The notes: generated by a model from the sequence alone, not told the origin. Shown: positions 17,222-27,268, counted from the stretch's first letter. The stretch: DNA of 64,000 bases from Rugamonas rubra (GCF_900114705.1 NZ_FOTW01000006.1:186001-250000), one strand, 5' to 3'. Numbers and translations are program-made.

Positions 17222-19606
17222 ATGAGTTCACGCCACACCCAGCCGAATCCCGCCCGCGCCCTGCTCGTCACCAGCCTGATCGCCACGCTCTCCCTGCCCG
17301 CCTACGCGCAACAAGCCGCCGCGCTGGACGGCGAGCTGCAGTCGGTGGTGGTCACCGGCACCTACGCCAAGAACCGCCGCACCGTCGACTCCGAGTCGCC
17401 GATCGACATCATCGGCGCGCGCGAACTGCAGGCCACCGGCTCGACCGAGCTGGCCACCGTGCTGGGCCGGCTGCTGCCGTCGGTGAACTTCCCCCGTCCG
17501 TCCGGCGCCGACGCCAGCGACGCCGTGCGTCCGGCCCAGTTGCGCGGCCTGTCGCCCGACCAGACGCTGGTGCTGGTCAACGGCAAGCGCCGCCACACCT
17601 CGGCGGTGGTCAACGTCAACGGCACCCAGGGCCGCGGCTCGGCGCCGGTCGACCTGAACGCCATCCCGCTGTCGGCCATCGACCACGTCGAGGTGCTGCG
17701 CGACGGCGCCGCCGCCCAGTACGGCTCGGACGCCATCGCCGGCGTCATCAACATCATCCTGAAAAAAGGCGCCGAGGGCAGCGACGTCGAAGTCGGCTTC
17801 GGCGAATACCAGAAGCGCGACGGCATCCAGAAGACCTTCAAGGGCTCGACCGGCTTCGCGCTGGGCGATGCCGGCTGGGTTCGTGTGGCGCTGGAGGTGG
17901 CCGAACGCGACGCCACCAACCGCGCCGGCGCCGACTTCCGCAATCCGAAGGAGCCGCGCTACGGCCAGGTCAACCAACGCTTCGGCGACCCGGAAACCCA
18001 TCCGCGCGCCTTCTTCGCCAACACCCAGTACCGCGTCAACGACGACATCGATTTCTACGCCTTCGGCAACTACGGCCAGCGCAACACCTCGGCCGCCGCC
18101 ACCTGGCGCACCGCGCTGAACGGCACGGCGCAGCGCACCCCGCTGTTCCCCGAGGGCTTCCTGCCCTTGGAAAACAGCACCTCGATCGACTCGGCCCTGG
18201 TGGCCGGCCTGCGCGGCGAAGCGGCCGGCTGGCGCTGGGACGCCAGCTTTAACTACGGCAACAACGAGTTCAAGCTCGACCTCGACAACACCGTCAACCA
18301 GGACATGGGCGCGGCCAGCCCGACCCATTTCCATGCCGGCAAGCTGATCAACAACCAGCAGCTGCTGAACCTGGATCTGGCGCGCGAATTCCCGCTCGCC
18401 GCCTTCAGCGGTCCGCTGACGGTCGCCACCGGCCTGGAACTGCGCCGCGAGAAGTATGAAATCGGCGCAGGCGACCTGGCCTCCTACTCCGGCAGCGGCG
18501 CGCAGGGTTTCTCCGGCTTCCGTCCGGCCAACGCCGGCAGCAACAGCCGCCACAACACCTCGATCTACCTGAACCTGGAAGCGGAGCTGACCAAGAAGTT
18601 CTCCGCCTCGGCGGCCTTGCGCCACGAGCGCTATAGCGACTTCGGCAACACCACCTCGGCCAAGGGCTCGGCCCGCTACGCCTTCAACGACGCCGTCTCG
18701 CTGCGCGGCACCGCCTCGTCGGGCTTCCGCGCGCCGTCGCTGGCGCAGCAGTTCTACACCATCACGACGACCAACTTCTCGGTGGTGAACGGCGTCAACA
18801 CGCCGATCGAGACCGGCACCTTCGCCGTCGGCAGCGCCGCCGCCAGCGCACTGGGCGCCACCCAGTTGAAGGCCGAGAAGGCGCGCAACTACAGCCTCGG
18901 CCTGCAACTGCAACCGACCCGCAACTTCAGCACCACGGTCGACGTCTACCGCATCGACATCGACGACCGTGTCGCCCTGTCGGCCAACATGACGCTGTCG
19001 CCCGACCTGAAGAACGCGCTGGCCAAGCAGGGCATCCTGGTCGGCGCCGGCCGCTACTTCACCAACGCCATCGACACCAGCACCCGTGGCGTCGACGTGG
19101 TCAGCACCTACCGCCTGGAGCTGGCCGAGGCCGGCAAGGTCGACTTCACGGCGGCCTACAACCACAACAAGAACTCGCTCGAGCGCGTCGCCGCCAACCC
19201 GGCCCTGCTGAGCGCCAACGGACTGACCCTGATCGACCGCCAGACCATCAACCGCCTCACCGTCGGCTCGCCGAAGGACAAGTTCAGCCTGTCGGGCGAC
19301 TACACCGTCGGCAACTGGAACAGCCGCGCCGTGGTCACCCGCTACGGCAGCTTCACCGTGCCGCAAAACAACGCCACGCTGGACCAGACCTATGATCCGC
19401 AATGGGTGCTGGACGTGTCGGGCAGCGTCAAGCTGGGCAAGAACTGGAAACTCAGCGCCGGCATCGACAACCTGACCAACCGCTACCCCGACCAGATCAC
19501 CTCGAACGGCAATCTGAACAACAACGGCACCACGCCGTACAGCGGCTTCGCGCCGAACGGCTTCAACGGCCGCTACTACTACGCCAAGGCCGGTTACAGC
19601 TGGTAA
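17222..19606 (+). CDS. TonB-dependent outer-membrane receptor
   Basis: A 794-residue outer-membrane beta-barrel transporter energised by TonB. It has a signal peptide ending near AYAQ, a TonB-box-like VVVTGTYAK, a plug domain (DIIGARELQATGSTEL ... QLRGLSPDQTLVLVNGKRRH ... GAAAQYGSDAIAGVINIIL), many amphipathic strands and the C-terminal aromatic YYAKAGYSW typical of barrel assembly signals. Substrates are usually siderophores, vitamins or oligosaccharides; nothing here decides. It is monocistronic, with a 276-base AT-rich upstream region containing repeat copy A. A strong hairpin follows the stop. Confidence 0.95.
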   Translation: MSSRHTQPNPARALLVTSLIATLSLPAYAQQAAALDGELQSVVVTGTYAKNRRTVDSESPIDIIGARELQATGSTELATVLGRLLPSVNFPRPSGADASDAVRPAQLRGLSPDQTLVLVNGKRRHTSAVVNVNGTQGRGSAPVDLNAIPLSAIDHVEVLRDGAAAQYGSDAIAGVINIILKKGAEGSDVEVGFGEYQKRDGIQKTFKGSTGFALGDAGWVRVALEVAERDATNRAGADFRNPKEPRYGQVNQRFGDPETHPRAFFANTQYRVNDDIDFYAFGNYGQRNTSAAATWRTALNGTAQRTPLFPEGFLPLENSTSIDSALVAGLRGEAAGWRWDASFNYGNNEFKLDLDNTVNQDMGAASPTHFHAGKLINNQQLLNLDLAREFPLAAFSGPLTVATGLELRREKYEIGAGDLASYSGSGAQGFSGFRPANAGSNSRHNTSIYLNLEAELTKKFSASAALRHERYSDFGNTTSAKGSARYAFNDAVSLRGTASSGFRAPSLAQQFYTITTTNFSVVNGVNTPIETGTFAVGSAAASALGATQLKAEKARNYSLGLQLQPTRNFSTTVDVYRIDIDDRVALSANMTLSPDLKNALAKQGILVGAGRYFTNAIDTSTRGVDVVSTYRLELAEAGKVDFTAAYNHNKNSLERVAANPALLSANGLTLIDRQTINRLTVGSPKDKFSLSGDYTVGNWNSRAVVTRYGSFTVPQNNATLDQTYDPQWVLDVSGSVKLGKNWKLSAGIDNLTNRYPDQITSNGNLNNNGTTPYSGFAPNGFNGRYYYAKAGYSW

Positions 19607-19647
19607 GCGCCGCGCCGCCGCCGCACGGCGGCGGTCGGCCACAACGG

Positions 19648-19682
19648 GAGGGGCGGACGGGAGCGTATCCCGCCCGCCCCTC
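19648..19682 (+). terminator. Strong hairpin after the TonB receptor
   Basis: 15-base arms GAGGGGCGGaCGGGA and TCCCGcCCGCCCCTC with one mismatch and a 5-base loop. There is no T-run after it, so it is a terminator or RNA-stabilising structure rather than a classic intrinsic terminator. Confidence 0.45.
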
Positions 19683-19838
19683 GTCGCATCCGGGTCCGGC
19701 GCGGCGGCGTGCGTCGCCGGCGCAACAGATACCCGCCGCCGGCGCATTCTCCACGCCGCCGCCGCGCCGCTGTGCTAGCCTTGCAATGGCTTGCAATGCC
19801 TATTTCCCCAAGGGATTGCGCCACGCCCGAGGCCGCCG

Positions 19839-20633
19839 ATGCATCGCCTGCCAACCATCGCCCTGTCGCCGCCGTTTCGTGCCGCCGTGCTCGCCGGCCT
19901 GACCCTGCTCGCGGCCGCGCCGGCGCAGGCGCCGGCGGGCGAACTGGTCACTGCGGGCGTGTTCACGGTCGCGCCGTATGTGTTTGCCGGCCAGGACGGG
20001 CCGGAGGGCGCGCTGATCGACTTCTTCGACCGCGAGATCGCCCCGCGCATGGGCGTGCGCTTCCAGTGGCGGCGCCCGCTCACCGTGGCCCGGCTGGAGC
20101 ACAGCCTGGCCACCGGCCAGGTGCTGTTCAGCCCCATCCTGGCCCATACGGCCGAGCGCGACCGCGCCGGCATCCAGTTCGACGAGGCCGTCTACATCAA
20201 GTTCGAACCCTGCGTCGCGGTGCAGCCGGGGCACCGCCTGAACGCGCTGCGCTCGGCCGCCGACCTGGCCGACATGACGATAGGTTGGGTGGTCGGCGCC
20301 GCGCTGCCGCCGTTCATGCGCGATGCGCGCATCCACTATGTCGAGGTGGGCGGGGTCGACTGGGAAAAGCAGAATTTGGGCAAACTGAAACTGGGCCGCG
20401 TCGACGGCGTCTACTTCTCCAACTGCGCCAGCGCCCGCTACTACGCGGCGCGCGACGCACTGCGCCTGAAACTGCTGCCGTTGCCGGTGCCGGGCGTCGA
20501 ACTGCACGGCGTCTTCTCGCCGCTGGCGCCGGCCGGCCTGGTCGAGCGCTACCGCAAGGCGGCGCGCCAGGCATTCGCCGACGGCCGCTTCGAGAGCTAT
20601 CTGAACAAGGCGCTGGCCGATCGGGTGCCGTAG
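19839..20633 (+). CDS. Periplasmic solute-binding-like protein (SBP family 3 fold), orphan
   Basis: A 264-residue protein starting at the ATG at 19839, which gives a signal peptide (about residues 1-31). The mature part reads like a type 3 extracellular binding protein: GELVTAGVFTVAPYVFAG, ALIDFFDREIAPRMGVRFQW, then LADMTIGWVVGA and a closing PAGLVERYRKAARQAF. No permease or ATPase gene adjoins, so it is probably not part of a classic ABC importer. Two similar orphans occur at 52694 and 55750. An alternative TTG start lies upstream at 19791. Confidence 0.75.
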   Translation: MHRLPTIALSPPFRAAVLAGLTLLAAAPAQAPAGELVTAGVFTVAPYVFAGQDGPEGALIDFFDREIAPRMGVRFQWRRPLTVARLEHSLATGQVLFSPILAHTAERDRAGIQFDEAVYIKFEPCVAVQPGHRLNALRSAADLADMTIGWVVGAALPPFMRDARIHYVEVGGVDWEKQNLGKLKLGRVDGVYFSNCASARYYAARDALRLKLLPLPVPGVELHGVFSPLAPAGLVERYRKAARQAFADGRFESYLNKALADRVP

Positions 20634-20643
20634 CGGCGGCGCG

Positions 20644-21576
20644 TCAGGATTGTTCGCCGCCGGCCAGCGCCGCGTCGATCTCGGCGCGCGTCAGCTCGGG
20701 GGCGAACTGCTGGATGAAGTGGTAGGCGTAGGAGCGCAGGTAGGCGCCCTTGCGCACCGCCAGCCGGGTGGTGTTGGCGGCGAACAGGTGCGAGGCCTCG
20801 ACCGCGCGCAGGCCCTTGTCGCGGCCGTGGTCGAAGGCCATCGAGGCGACGATGCCGACGCCCATGCCCAGCGCGACGTACTGCTTGATGACGTCCGAGT
20901 CCATCGCCGTCAGCACGATGTCGGGCTTGACGTCGGCCTTGGCGAAGGCGGCGTCGATGTGGCCGCGTCCGGTGAAGCCGATGTCGTAGGTGATCAAGGG
21001 GAACTCGGCCAGGTCCTCCAGGCGGATCGGCGAACGGGCCAGCAGCGGGTGGCCGTCCGGCACCACGATCAGGTGGCTCCAGCGGTAGCAGGGGAAGGAC
21101 ACCAGGTCGGGGAACTGCGACAGGCCCTCGGTGGCGATGCCGATGTCGGTCTTGCCCGACAGGACCCATTCGGCGATGTGCTCGGGCGCGCTCTGCTGCA
21201 GCGCAATGCGCACCTCGGGGAAGGCGGCGCGGAAGGACTGCACCACCTTGGGCAGCGCGTAGCGGGCCTGGGTGTGGGTGGCCGCCACGCTCAGCGTGCC
21301 GCTGTTCTGGCCGGTGTATTCCAGGCTGGCCTGCTGCAGGTTCTCCGCCTCGATCAGCAGGCGGTCGATGATCTTCAAGATGCCCTTGCCGGGGTCGGTC
21401 AGGCCGGTCAGGCGCTTGCCGTTGCGCTCGAAGATGACGACGCCGAGCTCGTCCTCCAGCTCGCGGATCTGCCGGCTCACCCCGGGCTGCGAGGTGAACA
21501 GGGCGTTGGCCACCTCGGTCAGGTTGTAGCCCCGGCGGGCGGCTTCGCGGATGGAGCGCAGTTGCTGGAAATTCAT
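20644..21576 (-). CDS. cysB: CysB-type LysR regulator of sulfur assimilation
   Basis: LysR transcription factor of 310 residues. The N-terminal winged helix-turn-helix reads LRSIREAARRGYNLTEVANALFTSQPGVSRQIRELE, the form typical of CysB/Cbl rather than generic LysR proteins. The ligand domain (residues about 90-300) includes TTHTQARYALP-type and SVIKQYVALGMGVGIV-like segments; the literal sequences are ATHTQARYALP and SDVIKQYVALGMG. Known CysB proteins activate sulfate and thiosulfate uptake genes with N-acetylserine as coinducer. It lies 179 bases downstream of cysA on the same strand, so it is likely to control this block. Start is the ATG at 21576 at the beginning of conserved sequence. 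Confidence 0.93.
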   Translation of the reverse strand: MNFQQLRSIREAARRGYNLTEVANALFTSQPGVSRQIRELEDELGVVIFERNGKRLTGLTDPGKGILKIIDRLLIEAENLQQASLEYTGQNSGTLSVAATHTQARYALPKVVQSFRAAFPEVRIALQQSAPEHIAEWVLSGKTDIGIATEGLSQFPDLVSFPCYRWSHLIVVPDGHPLLARSPIRLEDLAEFPLITYDIGFTGRGHIDAAFAKADVKPDIVLTAMDSDVIKQYVALGMGVGIVASMAFDHGRDKGLRAVEASHLFAANTTRLAVRKGAYLRSYAYHFIQQFAPELTRAEIDAALAGGEQS

Positions 21577-21755
21577 GGTGGGTCCTTGCTGCCCGAGGGC
21601 GAATAGGTTGCTGACGCGACGTCGTCGGCCAGCGTGTCGGCGCAACGTTGGCGCGCAGCCCTCCCGCGCCGGCGGCCTGGGCGGCCGGCGGCCGACGCGA
21701 TGGAGCGCTAGCGGCTAAGGTGGGCGCGCAGGCGCCGCGTGCCTACGGCGGGGCC

Positions 21756-22826
21756 TTACGCCACGGCCGGGTCGACGAACACGTGCAGGCGTTTCGGCCG
21801 CACCACCAGCGTCTCGCCCTCCTTCAGGTGCAGTTGGCTGAAGCGCTCGTTCGACATCACCGCCTCGATCAGCTCGGCGTTGTCGGTGCGCTCCAGGTCG
21901 AGCTGGGCCAGCGGGCCGATGGCGTGGGCGCGGCGCAGCTTGACGATGATGCCCTCGGCGCCCGGCGTGTAGCGGTCGATCTCCAGGTCGTGCGGGCGGA
22001 CGTAGGCGATGCCCTTGCTGTCCTGCACGCCGCCGTGGTCGGGCACGTCGAAGCTGACGTCGCCGGTGGCCATCACGCCCTCGTGGACGCGGCCGTGGAA
22101 CATGTTGACGTTGCCCAGGAAGCCGTAGACGAAGGGCGAGGCCGGGTGGTTGTAGACCTCGGCCGGCGAGCCGATCTGTTCGACGTTGCCCTTGTTCATC
22201 AGCACCACCTGGTCGGCCACCTCCAGCGCCTCCTCCTGGTCGTGGGTGACGAAGATGCTGGTCACGTGCAGGTCGTCGTGCAGGCGGCGCAGCCAGCGGC
22301 GCAGCTCCTTGCGCACCTTGGCGTCGAGCGCGCCGAACGGTTCGTCGAGCAGCAGCACGCGCGGCTCGACCGCCAGCGCGCGCGCCAGGGCGATGCGCTG
22401 GCGCTGGCCGCCGGACAGCTGCGGCGGGTAGCGGTCGGCCAGCCAGTCGAGCTGGACCAGTTCGAGCAGGTCCTTGACCTTGCGGCGGATCTGGTCTTCC
22501 GAGGGGCGCTCGCTGCGCGACTTGACGCGCAGGCCGAAGGCGACGTTCTCGAACACCGTCATGTGCTTGAACAGCGCGTAGTGCTGGAACACGAAGCCGA
22601 CCTGGCGCTCGCGCACGTGGCGCGCCGAGGCGTCCTGGGCGTCGAGCAGCACCTGGCCGGAGTCCGGGTGCTCGAGGCCGGCGATGATGCGCAGCAGCGT
22701 TGTCTTGCCGCAACCGGAAGGCCCCAGCAGGGCCGTCAGTTCGCCGGCCGGGAAGGACAGCGAGACGTTGTTGAGGGCGGTGAAATCGCCGAACTGTTTA
22801 TGGATGTTTCTGACTTCGATGGTCAT
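21756..22826 (-). CDS. cysA: Sulfate/thiosulfate ABC transporter ATP-binding protein
   Basis: ATPase subunit of the inner-membrane sulfate importer. The 356 residues have Walker [11 protein letters not shown]-loop VFQHYALF, signature [15 protein letters not shown], Walker [12 protein letters not shown] and the H-loop THDQEEA. A C-terminal TOBE-like regulatory domain runs from about residue 240 and contains [12 protein letters not shown]. It begins 2 bases after the cysW stop, so it is in one operon with cysT and cysW. Confidence 0.96.
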   Translation of the reverse strand: MTIEVRNIHKQFGDFTALNNVSLSFPAGELTALLGPSGCGKTTLLRIIAGLEHPDSGQVLLDAQDASARHVRERQVGFVFQHYALFKHMTVFENVAFGLRVKSRSERPSEDQIRRKVKDLLELVQLDWLADRYPPQLSGGQRQRIALARALAVEPRVLLLDEPFGALDAKVRKELRRWLRRLHDDLHVTSIFVTHDQEEALEVADQVVLMNKGNVEQIGSPAEVYNHPASPFVYGFLGNVNMFHGRVHEGVMATGDVSFDVPDHGGVQDSKGIAYVRPHDLEIDRYTPGAEGIIVKLRRAHAIGPLAQLDLERTDNAELIEAVMSNERFSQLHLKEGETLVVRPKRLHVFVDPAVA

Positions 22827-22828
22827 GA

Positions 22829-23746
22829 TCAGTGCTCCGTAGAACGTAAGGCGGAATCGACGGCGATCGATTCATTCAGGCGCCAGGAGATAAAGGACTT
22901 CAGCGCCAGCGTCACCAGGGCCAGCAGGGCCAGCAGCGACGCCACCGCGAAGGCGGCCGCGAAGTTGTATTCGTTGTAGAGGATTTCCACCTGCAGCGGC
23001 ACGGTGTTGGTCTCGCCACGGATGTGGCCGGACACCACCGAGACGGCGCCGAACTCGCCCATGGCGCGGGCGTTGCACAGGATGACGCCGTACAGCAGGC
23101 CCCATTTGATGTTGGGCAGGGTGACGCGGCGGAAGGTGTTCCAGCCCGAGGCGCCCAGCACGATGGCGGCCTCCTCCTCCTCGCTGCCCTGGGCCTGCAT
23201 CAGCGGGATCAGCTCGCGCGCGACGAAGGGGAAGGTGATGAAAATCGTCGCCAGCACAATGCCCGGCACGGCGAACAGGATCTTGATGTCGTGTTCCTGC
23301 AGCCAGGGGCCGAACCAGCCCTGGGCGCCGAACATCAGCACGTAGATCAGGCCGGAGATCACCGGCGAGACGGAGAACGGCAGGTCGATCAGGGTCAACA
23401 GGATGCTCTTGCCGCGGAACTCGAACTTGGCGATGCACCACGAGGCGGCGACGCCGAACACTAGGTTGAGCGGCACGGCGATGACGGCCGTCAGCAGGGT
23501 CAGCTTGATGGCCGAGATGGCGTCGGCCTCGGTGATCGACGCCAGGTAGGCCTCCCAGCCCTTCTTGAAGGCCTCGGCGAAGACCGCCACCAGGGGCACG
23601 AACAGGAACAGCGTCAGGAAGGTCAGCGCGACGCCGATCAGCAGGCCGCGCACCCACCAAGGCTCCAGCACCGAAGGGGCGGACGGCAGCTCGCCACGGC
23701 GGGCCGGCGGCGTGGCGGCGACAACAGGGTTCAGGACAGCACTCAT
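22829..23746 (-). CDS. cysW: Sulfate ABC transporter permease CysW
   Basis: Inner-membrane permease of 305 residues with six hydrophobic helices and the binding-protein-dependent transport loop ([27 protein letters not shown]) that contacts CysA. Start chosen at 23746 (MSAVLNPVV), 4 bases after the cysT stop and with a purine-rich GGGGAAATAAGAAG before it; the longer frame would overlap cysT. It pairs with CysT as the channel heterodimer. Confidence 0.95.
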   Translation of the reverse strand: MSAVLNPVVAATPPARRGELPSAPSVLEPWWVRGLLIGVALTFLTLFLFVPLVAVFAEAFKKGWEAYLASITEADAISAIKLTLLTAVIAVPLNLVFGVAASWCIAKFEFRGKSILLTLIDLPFSVSPVISGLIYVLMFGAQGWFGPWLQEHDIKILFAVPGIVLATIFITFPFVARELIPLMQAQGSEEEEAAIVLGASGWNTFRRVTLPNIKWGLLYGVILCNARAMGEFGAVSVVSGHIRGETNTVPLQVEILYNEYNFAAAFAVASLLALLALVTLALKSFISWRLNESIAVDSALRSTEH

Positions 23747-23750
23747 CTTC

Positions 23751-24614
23751 TTATTTCCCCGACTTGCCACGGGCCCAGGCCTGCAGCAGATTGATCGACA
23801 ACAACAGCACGAAGGACACCAGCAACATCACCACGGCGATGGCGGTGGCGCCGGCGTAGTCGTACTGCTCGAGCTTGGTGATGATGAACAGCGGCGTGAT
23901 CTCCGACACCATCGGCATGTTGCCGGCGATGAAGATCACCGAGCCGTACTCGCCGGTGGCGCGGGCGAAGGCCAGCGCGAAGCCGGTCATCAAGGACGGC
24001 AGGATGGTCGGGAACACCACCCGCACGAAGGTTTGCAGGGCGCTGGCGCCCAGGCTGGCGGCGGCCTCCTCGAGCTCGCGCTCGGCGTCCTCGAGCACCG
24101 GTTGCACGGTGCGCACCACGAAGGGCAGGCCGATGAAGGTCAGCGCCACCACCACGCCGAGCGGGGTGAAGGCCACCTTCAGGCCCAGCGTGCCCTCGAG
24201 GAAGCGGCCGAACCAGCCGTTCGACGAGTACAGCGCCGTCAGGGTGATGCCGGCGACGGCGGTAGGCAGGGCGAACGGCAGGTCGACCAGCGCGTCGATG
24301 ATGCGCTTGCCGGGGAATTCGTAGCGCACCAGCACCCAGGCGACGATGCCGCCGAACACCACGTTGATGCTGGCGCCGATCAGCGAGGCGCCGAAGGTCA
24401 GCCGGTAGGAGGCCATCACGCGCTCCGAGGTGACGGCCGACCAGAAGGCCGGCCAGGTCATGGTGAAGGTCTTCAGGAACACCGCCGACAGCGGGATGAG
24501 CACGATCAGCGCCAGGTAGAAGATGGTGAAGCCCAGCGACAGCCGGAAACCCGGCATGACCCGGAACGGGGCGCCGCGTGGTTTGGCCGGAACCGCAAGT
24601 GCTGCTGCTGACAT
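23751..24614 (-). CDS. cysT: Sulfate ABC transporter permease CysT
   Basis: Inner-membrane permease of 287 residues, first gene of the cysTWA operon. It has six helices and the EAA-type loop [23 protein letters not shown]. The sequence [24 protein letters not shown] at the start is typical of CysT (CysU). The 206-base upstream region contains a TTATAAACCAAA element also present upstream of sbp, a probable CysB site. The binding protein is encoded separately at 26169. Confidence 0.95.
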   Translation of the reverse strand: MSAAALAVPAKPRGAPFRVMPGFRLSLGFTIFYLALIVLIPLSAVFLKTFTMTWPAFWSAVTSERVMASYRLTFGASLIGASINVVFGGIVAWVLVRYEFPGKRIIDALVDLPFALPTAVAGITLTALYSSNGWFGRFLEGTLGLKVAFTPLGVVVALTFIGLPFVVRTVQPVLEDAERELEEAAASLGASALQTFVRVVFPTILPSLMTGFALAFARATGEYGSVIFIAGNMPMVSEITPLFIITKLEQYDYAGATAIAVVMLLVSFVLLLSINLLQAWARGKSGK

Positions 24615-24671
24615 GGATGCTCCCTCTTATTACATTTTCGACTTATAAGGCCGAATATTCGCATCCCGCCG

Positions 24672-24683
24672 TTATAAACCAAA
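24672..24683 (-). promoter_or_regulatory. Candidate CysB site upstream of cysT
   Basis: Coding-strand sequence TTTGGTTTATAA, 58 bases before the cysT start. A matching TTTGGTATATAA lies 81 bases before sbp in the same orientation. Sequences of the TTGGTTAT/TATAA kind are known around CysB sites in enterobacteria and Burkholderiales; the assignment here is inference from sharing and context. Confidence 0.5.
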
Positions 24684-24771
24684 CTAACCTTTTGTCATTT
24701 GCTTAGATTGAAATCGACTAGTCCGCAGAGTTAGTCCATGCAAGCGGGCTTGGCCGCGACCGCGCCGCCCA

Positions 24772-24800
24772 TAAAAAAAACGCACTCCGGGGAGTGCGTT
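24772..24800 (-). terminator. Intrinsic terminator of the peroxiredoxin gene
   Basis: Stem AACGCACTCC/GGAGTGCGTT with a two-base GG loop at most, followed on the minus strand by eight T residues. It lies about 20 bases past the peroxiredoxin stop and separates that gene from cysT. Confidence 0.9.
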
Positions 24801-24820
24801 GGCGGTGTCGCTGCAACGGT

Positions 24821-25459
24821 CTATTTGTTCGGCTGCGGCGTCAGGCGCAGATACGGCCGCTCGGCCTTGTAGCCTTTTGGATACTTCTGCTCGATCAGCG
24901 CCGGGTCCTGCACGGTCAGCGGAATGATGACGTCGTCGCCGTCCTGCCAGTTGCCCGGCGTGGCCACGGTGTAGCCGTCGCTCAGCTGCAAGGCGTCGAT
25001 GACGCGCAGGACCTCGTCGAAGTTGCGGCCGGTGCTCATCGGGTAGGTGATGGTCAGGCGCACCTTCTTGCTCGGGTCGATGACGAACAGCGAGCGCACC
25101 GTGGCGGTGGCCGACAGCGCCGGGTGGATCATGTCGTACAGCTCGGAGACCTTGCGGTCGGCGTCGGCGATGATGGGGAAGCCGACCACCGTGTGCTGGG
25201 TCGCCTCGATATCCTTGATCCACTCCAGGTGGGCCTCGGCCGGGTCGACCGACAGCGCGATCACCTTGACGTTGCGCTTGTCGAACTCGGGCTTGAGCTT
25301 GGCCGTCAGGCCCAGCTCGGTGGTGCAGACCGGCGTGAAGTCGGCCGGGTGGGAAAACAGCACCACCCAGGACTTGCCGGCCCACTCGTGGAAGTGGATC
25401 TTGCCAATGGTGGAATCTTGCTCGAAATCGGGCGCGGTGTCGCCCAGGCGTATGGTCAT
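24821..25459 (-). CDS. 1-Cys peroxiredoxin (Prx6 type)
   Basis: Thiol peroxidase of 212 residues that reduces hydrogen peroxide and organic hydroperoxides. The peroxidatic cysteine is Cys45 in HPADFTPVCTTE; the downstream DPAEAHLEWIKDI and the C-terminal YPKGYKAERPYLRLTPQP are typical of the Prx6/1-Cys subgroup. Start at the ATG at 25459 after an ACGGAGC ribosome site. It lies inside the sulfate block between the hydrolase and cysT genes, but its strong terminator makes it a separate transcript from cysTWA. A link to sulfur stress is plausible and unproven. Confidence 0.95.
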   Translation of the reverse strand: MTIRLGDTAPDFEQDSTIGKIHFHEWAGKSWVVLFSHPADFTPVCTTELGLTAKLKPEFDKRNVKVIALSVDPAEAHLEWIKDIEATQHTVVGFPIIADADRKVSELYDMIHPALSATATVRSLFVIDPSKKVRLTITYPMSTGRNFDEVLRVIDALQLSDGYTVATPGNWQDGDDVIIPLTVQDPALIEQKYPKGYKAERPYLRLTPQPNK

Positions 25460-25575
25460 CGTTAGCTCCGTGGTGGTTAAGAATGCCGGTATTGCGCATC
25501 CGACAAGGTCATCATCGCCGCAAGCGGGCCGGCGGGGCGCCACTCGCGTCAGCAAAACGTCAAAAACAGAAAAAT

Positions 25576-26142
25576 TCAGGCAAATTGAACAACATTCCCC
25601 GCCTGCCGGGCGCGCTGCGCCAGCAATTGCAACTGGCGCTGGCCGTCTAGCCAGTCGCCCAAACCGGACTCGGCGTTGATGTGGCCGAGGGCGCCGCCGT
25701 CGATGAAGTCGCTGCCCCAGCGCGCCGCCCACAGCGCGGCACGCTCGGCCGTCATCCACGGGTCGTCGCGGCTGCCGATCATGATCGAGGGACAGGGCAG
25801 CGGCCCCTGCGGCAGCAGCGCGGCGACGCCGAACTTGTCCGGGTCGGCCGGCGCCACCAGCAGCACGCCGGCCACCCCGGACGGGTCGGCCGCCACGCTG
25901 TGCGCCGTGGCCAGGCTGCCGAAGCTGTGCGCGACGATCAGCGTGGGGCGGCGGTCGGCGCGGCGCACCTGGTCGAGCCGGGCCGACCAGCGCAACAGAT
26001 CGGGCCGCTCCCAGTCGTCCTGCTCGACCCGCTCGAAGCTGGAGTACAGGCGTTGCCAGCGGCTCTGCCAATGCTCCTTGCCGCTGTTGTGCAGGCCGGG
26101 CGCGACCAGCACGCGGAACTGCGAAAGCAAACTGGCGCTCAT
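25576..26142 (-). CDS. RBBP9/YdeN-like alpha/beta hydrolase
   Basis: A 188-residue serine hydrolase of the RBBP9/YdeN family. Seen: the early strand VLVAPGLHNSGKEHWQSRW, nucleophile elbow VAHSFGSLA with its Ser, the acid region IMIGSRDDPWM and the terminal GHINAESGLGDW containing the catalytic His. These are small esterase-like proteins with largely unknown substrates. It starts 26 bases downstream of the sbp stop on the same strand and so may be cotranscribed with sbp. Confidence 0.9.
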   Translation of the reverse strand: MSASLLSQFRVLVAPGLHNSGKEHWQSRWQRLYSSFERVEQDDWERPDLLRWSARLDQVRRADRRPTLIVAHSFGSLATAHSVAADPSGVAGVLLVAPADPDKFGVAALLPQGPLPCPSIMIGSRDDPWMTAERAALWAARWGSDFIDGGALGHINAESGLGDWLDGQRQLQLLAQRARQAGNVVQFA

Positions 26143-26168
26143 AGGCCCTCCCCTTGCGTGGTCCGCGC

Positions 26169-27176
26169 TTACTTCGGCTGGTAGATCTGGTCGAACACGC
26201 CGCCGTCGGCGAAGTGGGCCTTCTGCGCCGTGCTCCAGTCGCCGGCCACCTGGGCCAGGGTGAACAGTTTGACGTTGGGGAACCGGGCGGCGTATTTCTT
26301 CACCGCCTTGTCGACCGTCGGCCGGTAGTAGTTCTTGGCGATCAACTCCTGGCCCTCGTCGGTGTAGAGGAAGCGCAGGTAGGCCTCGGCCACCTTGCGC
26401 GTGCCGCGCTTGTCGACCACCTTGTCGACCACGGCCACCGGCGGCTCGGCCAAAATGCTGAGCGACGGCGCGACGATCTCGACCTTGTCCGGGCCCAGTT
26501 CCTTGATCGCCAGCAGGGCCTCGTTCTCCCAGGCGATCAGCACGTCGCCGATGCCGCGTTCGACGAAGGTGGTGGTGGCGCCGCGCGCGCCGGAATCGAG
26601 CACCGGCACGTTCTTGTAGAGTTTTTTCAGGAAATCGCGCGCGCCGGCCTCGCTGCCGCCCGGCTGGCGCAGCGCGTAGCCGTAGGCGGCCAGGTGGTTC
26701 CAGCGGGCGCCGCCCGAGGTCTTCGGATTCGGTGTGATCACCGCCACGCCCGGCTTGACCAGGTCGTTCCAGTCCTTGATGCCCTTGGGGTTGCCCTTGC
26801 GCACCAGGAAGACGATGGTCGAGGTGTACGGCGAGCTATTGTGCGGCAACTGTTTCTGCCAGTCCTTCTTCAGCAGGCCCCGTTCGCCGATGGCGTCGAT
26901 GTCGTAGGCCAGGGCCAGGGTCACCACGTCGGCCTCCAGGCCGTCGATGACGGCGCGCCCCTGTTTGCCGGAACCACCGTGCGATTGCTTGATCTTGACG
27001 TTATCGCCGGTCTTCGCCTTCCAATCCTTGGCGAAGGCGGTGTTGACGTCCTGATACAGTTCGCGCGTCGGATCGTAGGAAACGTTGAGCAGCGAGATGT
27101 CGGCGGCGAAGGCCGGCGCGCTGGCGGCGAAGGCGGTGACGGCGAGTGCGGCGGCGATGATTTTCTTGGACAGCAT
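26169..27176 (-). CDS. sbp: Periplasmic sulfate-binding protein
   Basis: The substrate-binding component for the CysTWA importer, 335 residues. It has a signal peptide (cleavage after PAFA near residue 24), then the sulfate-binder pattern [19 protein letters not shown] and [30 protein letters not shown], followed by [22 protein letters not shown]. It is separated from cysT by two other genes, an unusual arrangement. The upstream region carries TTTGGTATATAA, the shared candidate CysB element. Confidence 0.95.
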   Translation of the reverse strand: MLSKKIIAAALAVTAFAASAPAFAADISLLNVSYDPTRELYQDVNTAFAKDWKAKTGDNVKIKQSHGGSGKQGRAVIDGLEADVVTLALAYDIDAIGERGLLKKDWQKQLPHNSSPYTSTIVFLVRKGNPKGIKDWNDLVKPGVAVITPNPKTSGGARWNHLAAYGYALRQPGGSEAGARDFLKKLYKNVPVLDSGARGATTTFVERGIGDVLIAWENEALLAIKELGPDKVEIVAPSLSILAEPPVAVVDKVVDKRGTRKVAEAYLRFLYTDEGQELIAKNYYRPTVDKAVKKYAARFPNVKLFTLAQVAGDWSTAQKAHFADGGVFDQIYQPK

Positions 27177-27256
27177 CAGGGTTCCCCATGTGGTTCACTT
27201 CAGAAGCTTCAGAGTAAAGCGCCTTGATATGAAAGAGAACTAAGCATTTAGCAGTT

Positions 27257-27268
27257 TTATATACCAAA
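27257..27268 (-). promoter_or_regulatory. Candidate CysB site upstream of sbp
   Basis: Coding-strand TTTGGTATATAA, flanked by a second TATATAAG on its 5' side (CTATATAAGTTTTTGGTATA). It differs by one base from the element upstream of cysT. The AT-rich 80 bases between it and sbp probably hold the promoter. Confidence 0.5.

Noticed and set aside
17228..19747. Very long minus-strand open frame antisense to the TonB receptor gene
   Set aside because: High-GC antisense frames stay open because of codon bias; the translation is Gly/Ala/Val/Arg-rich and the opposite strand encodes a clear TonB receptor.
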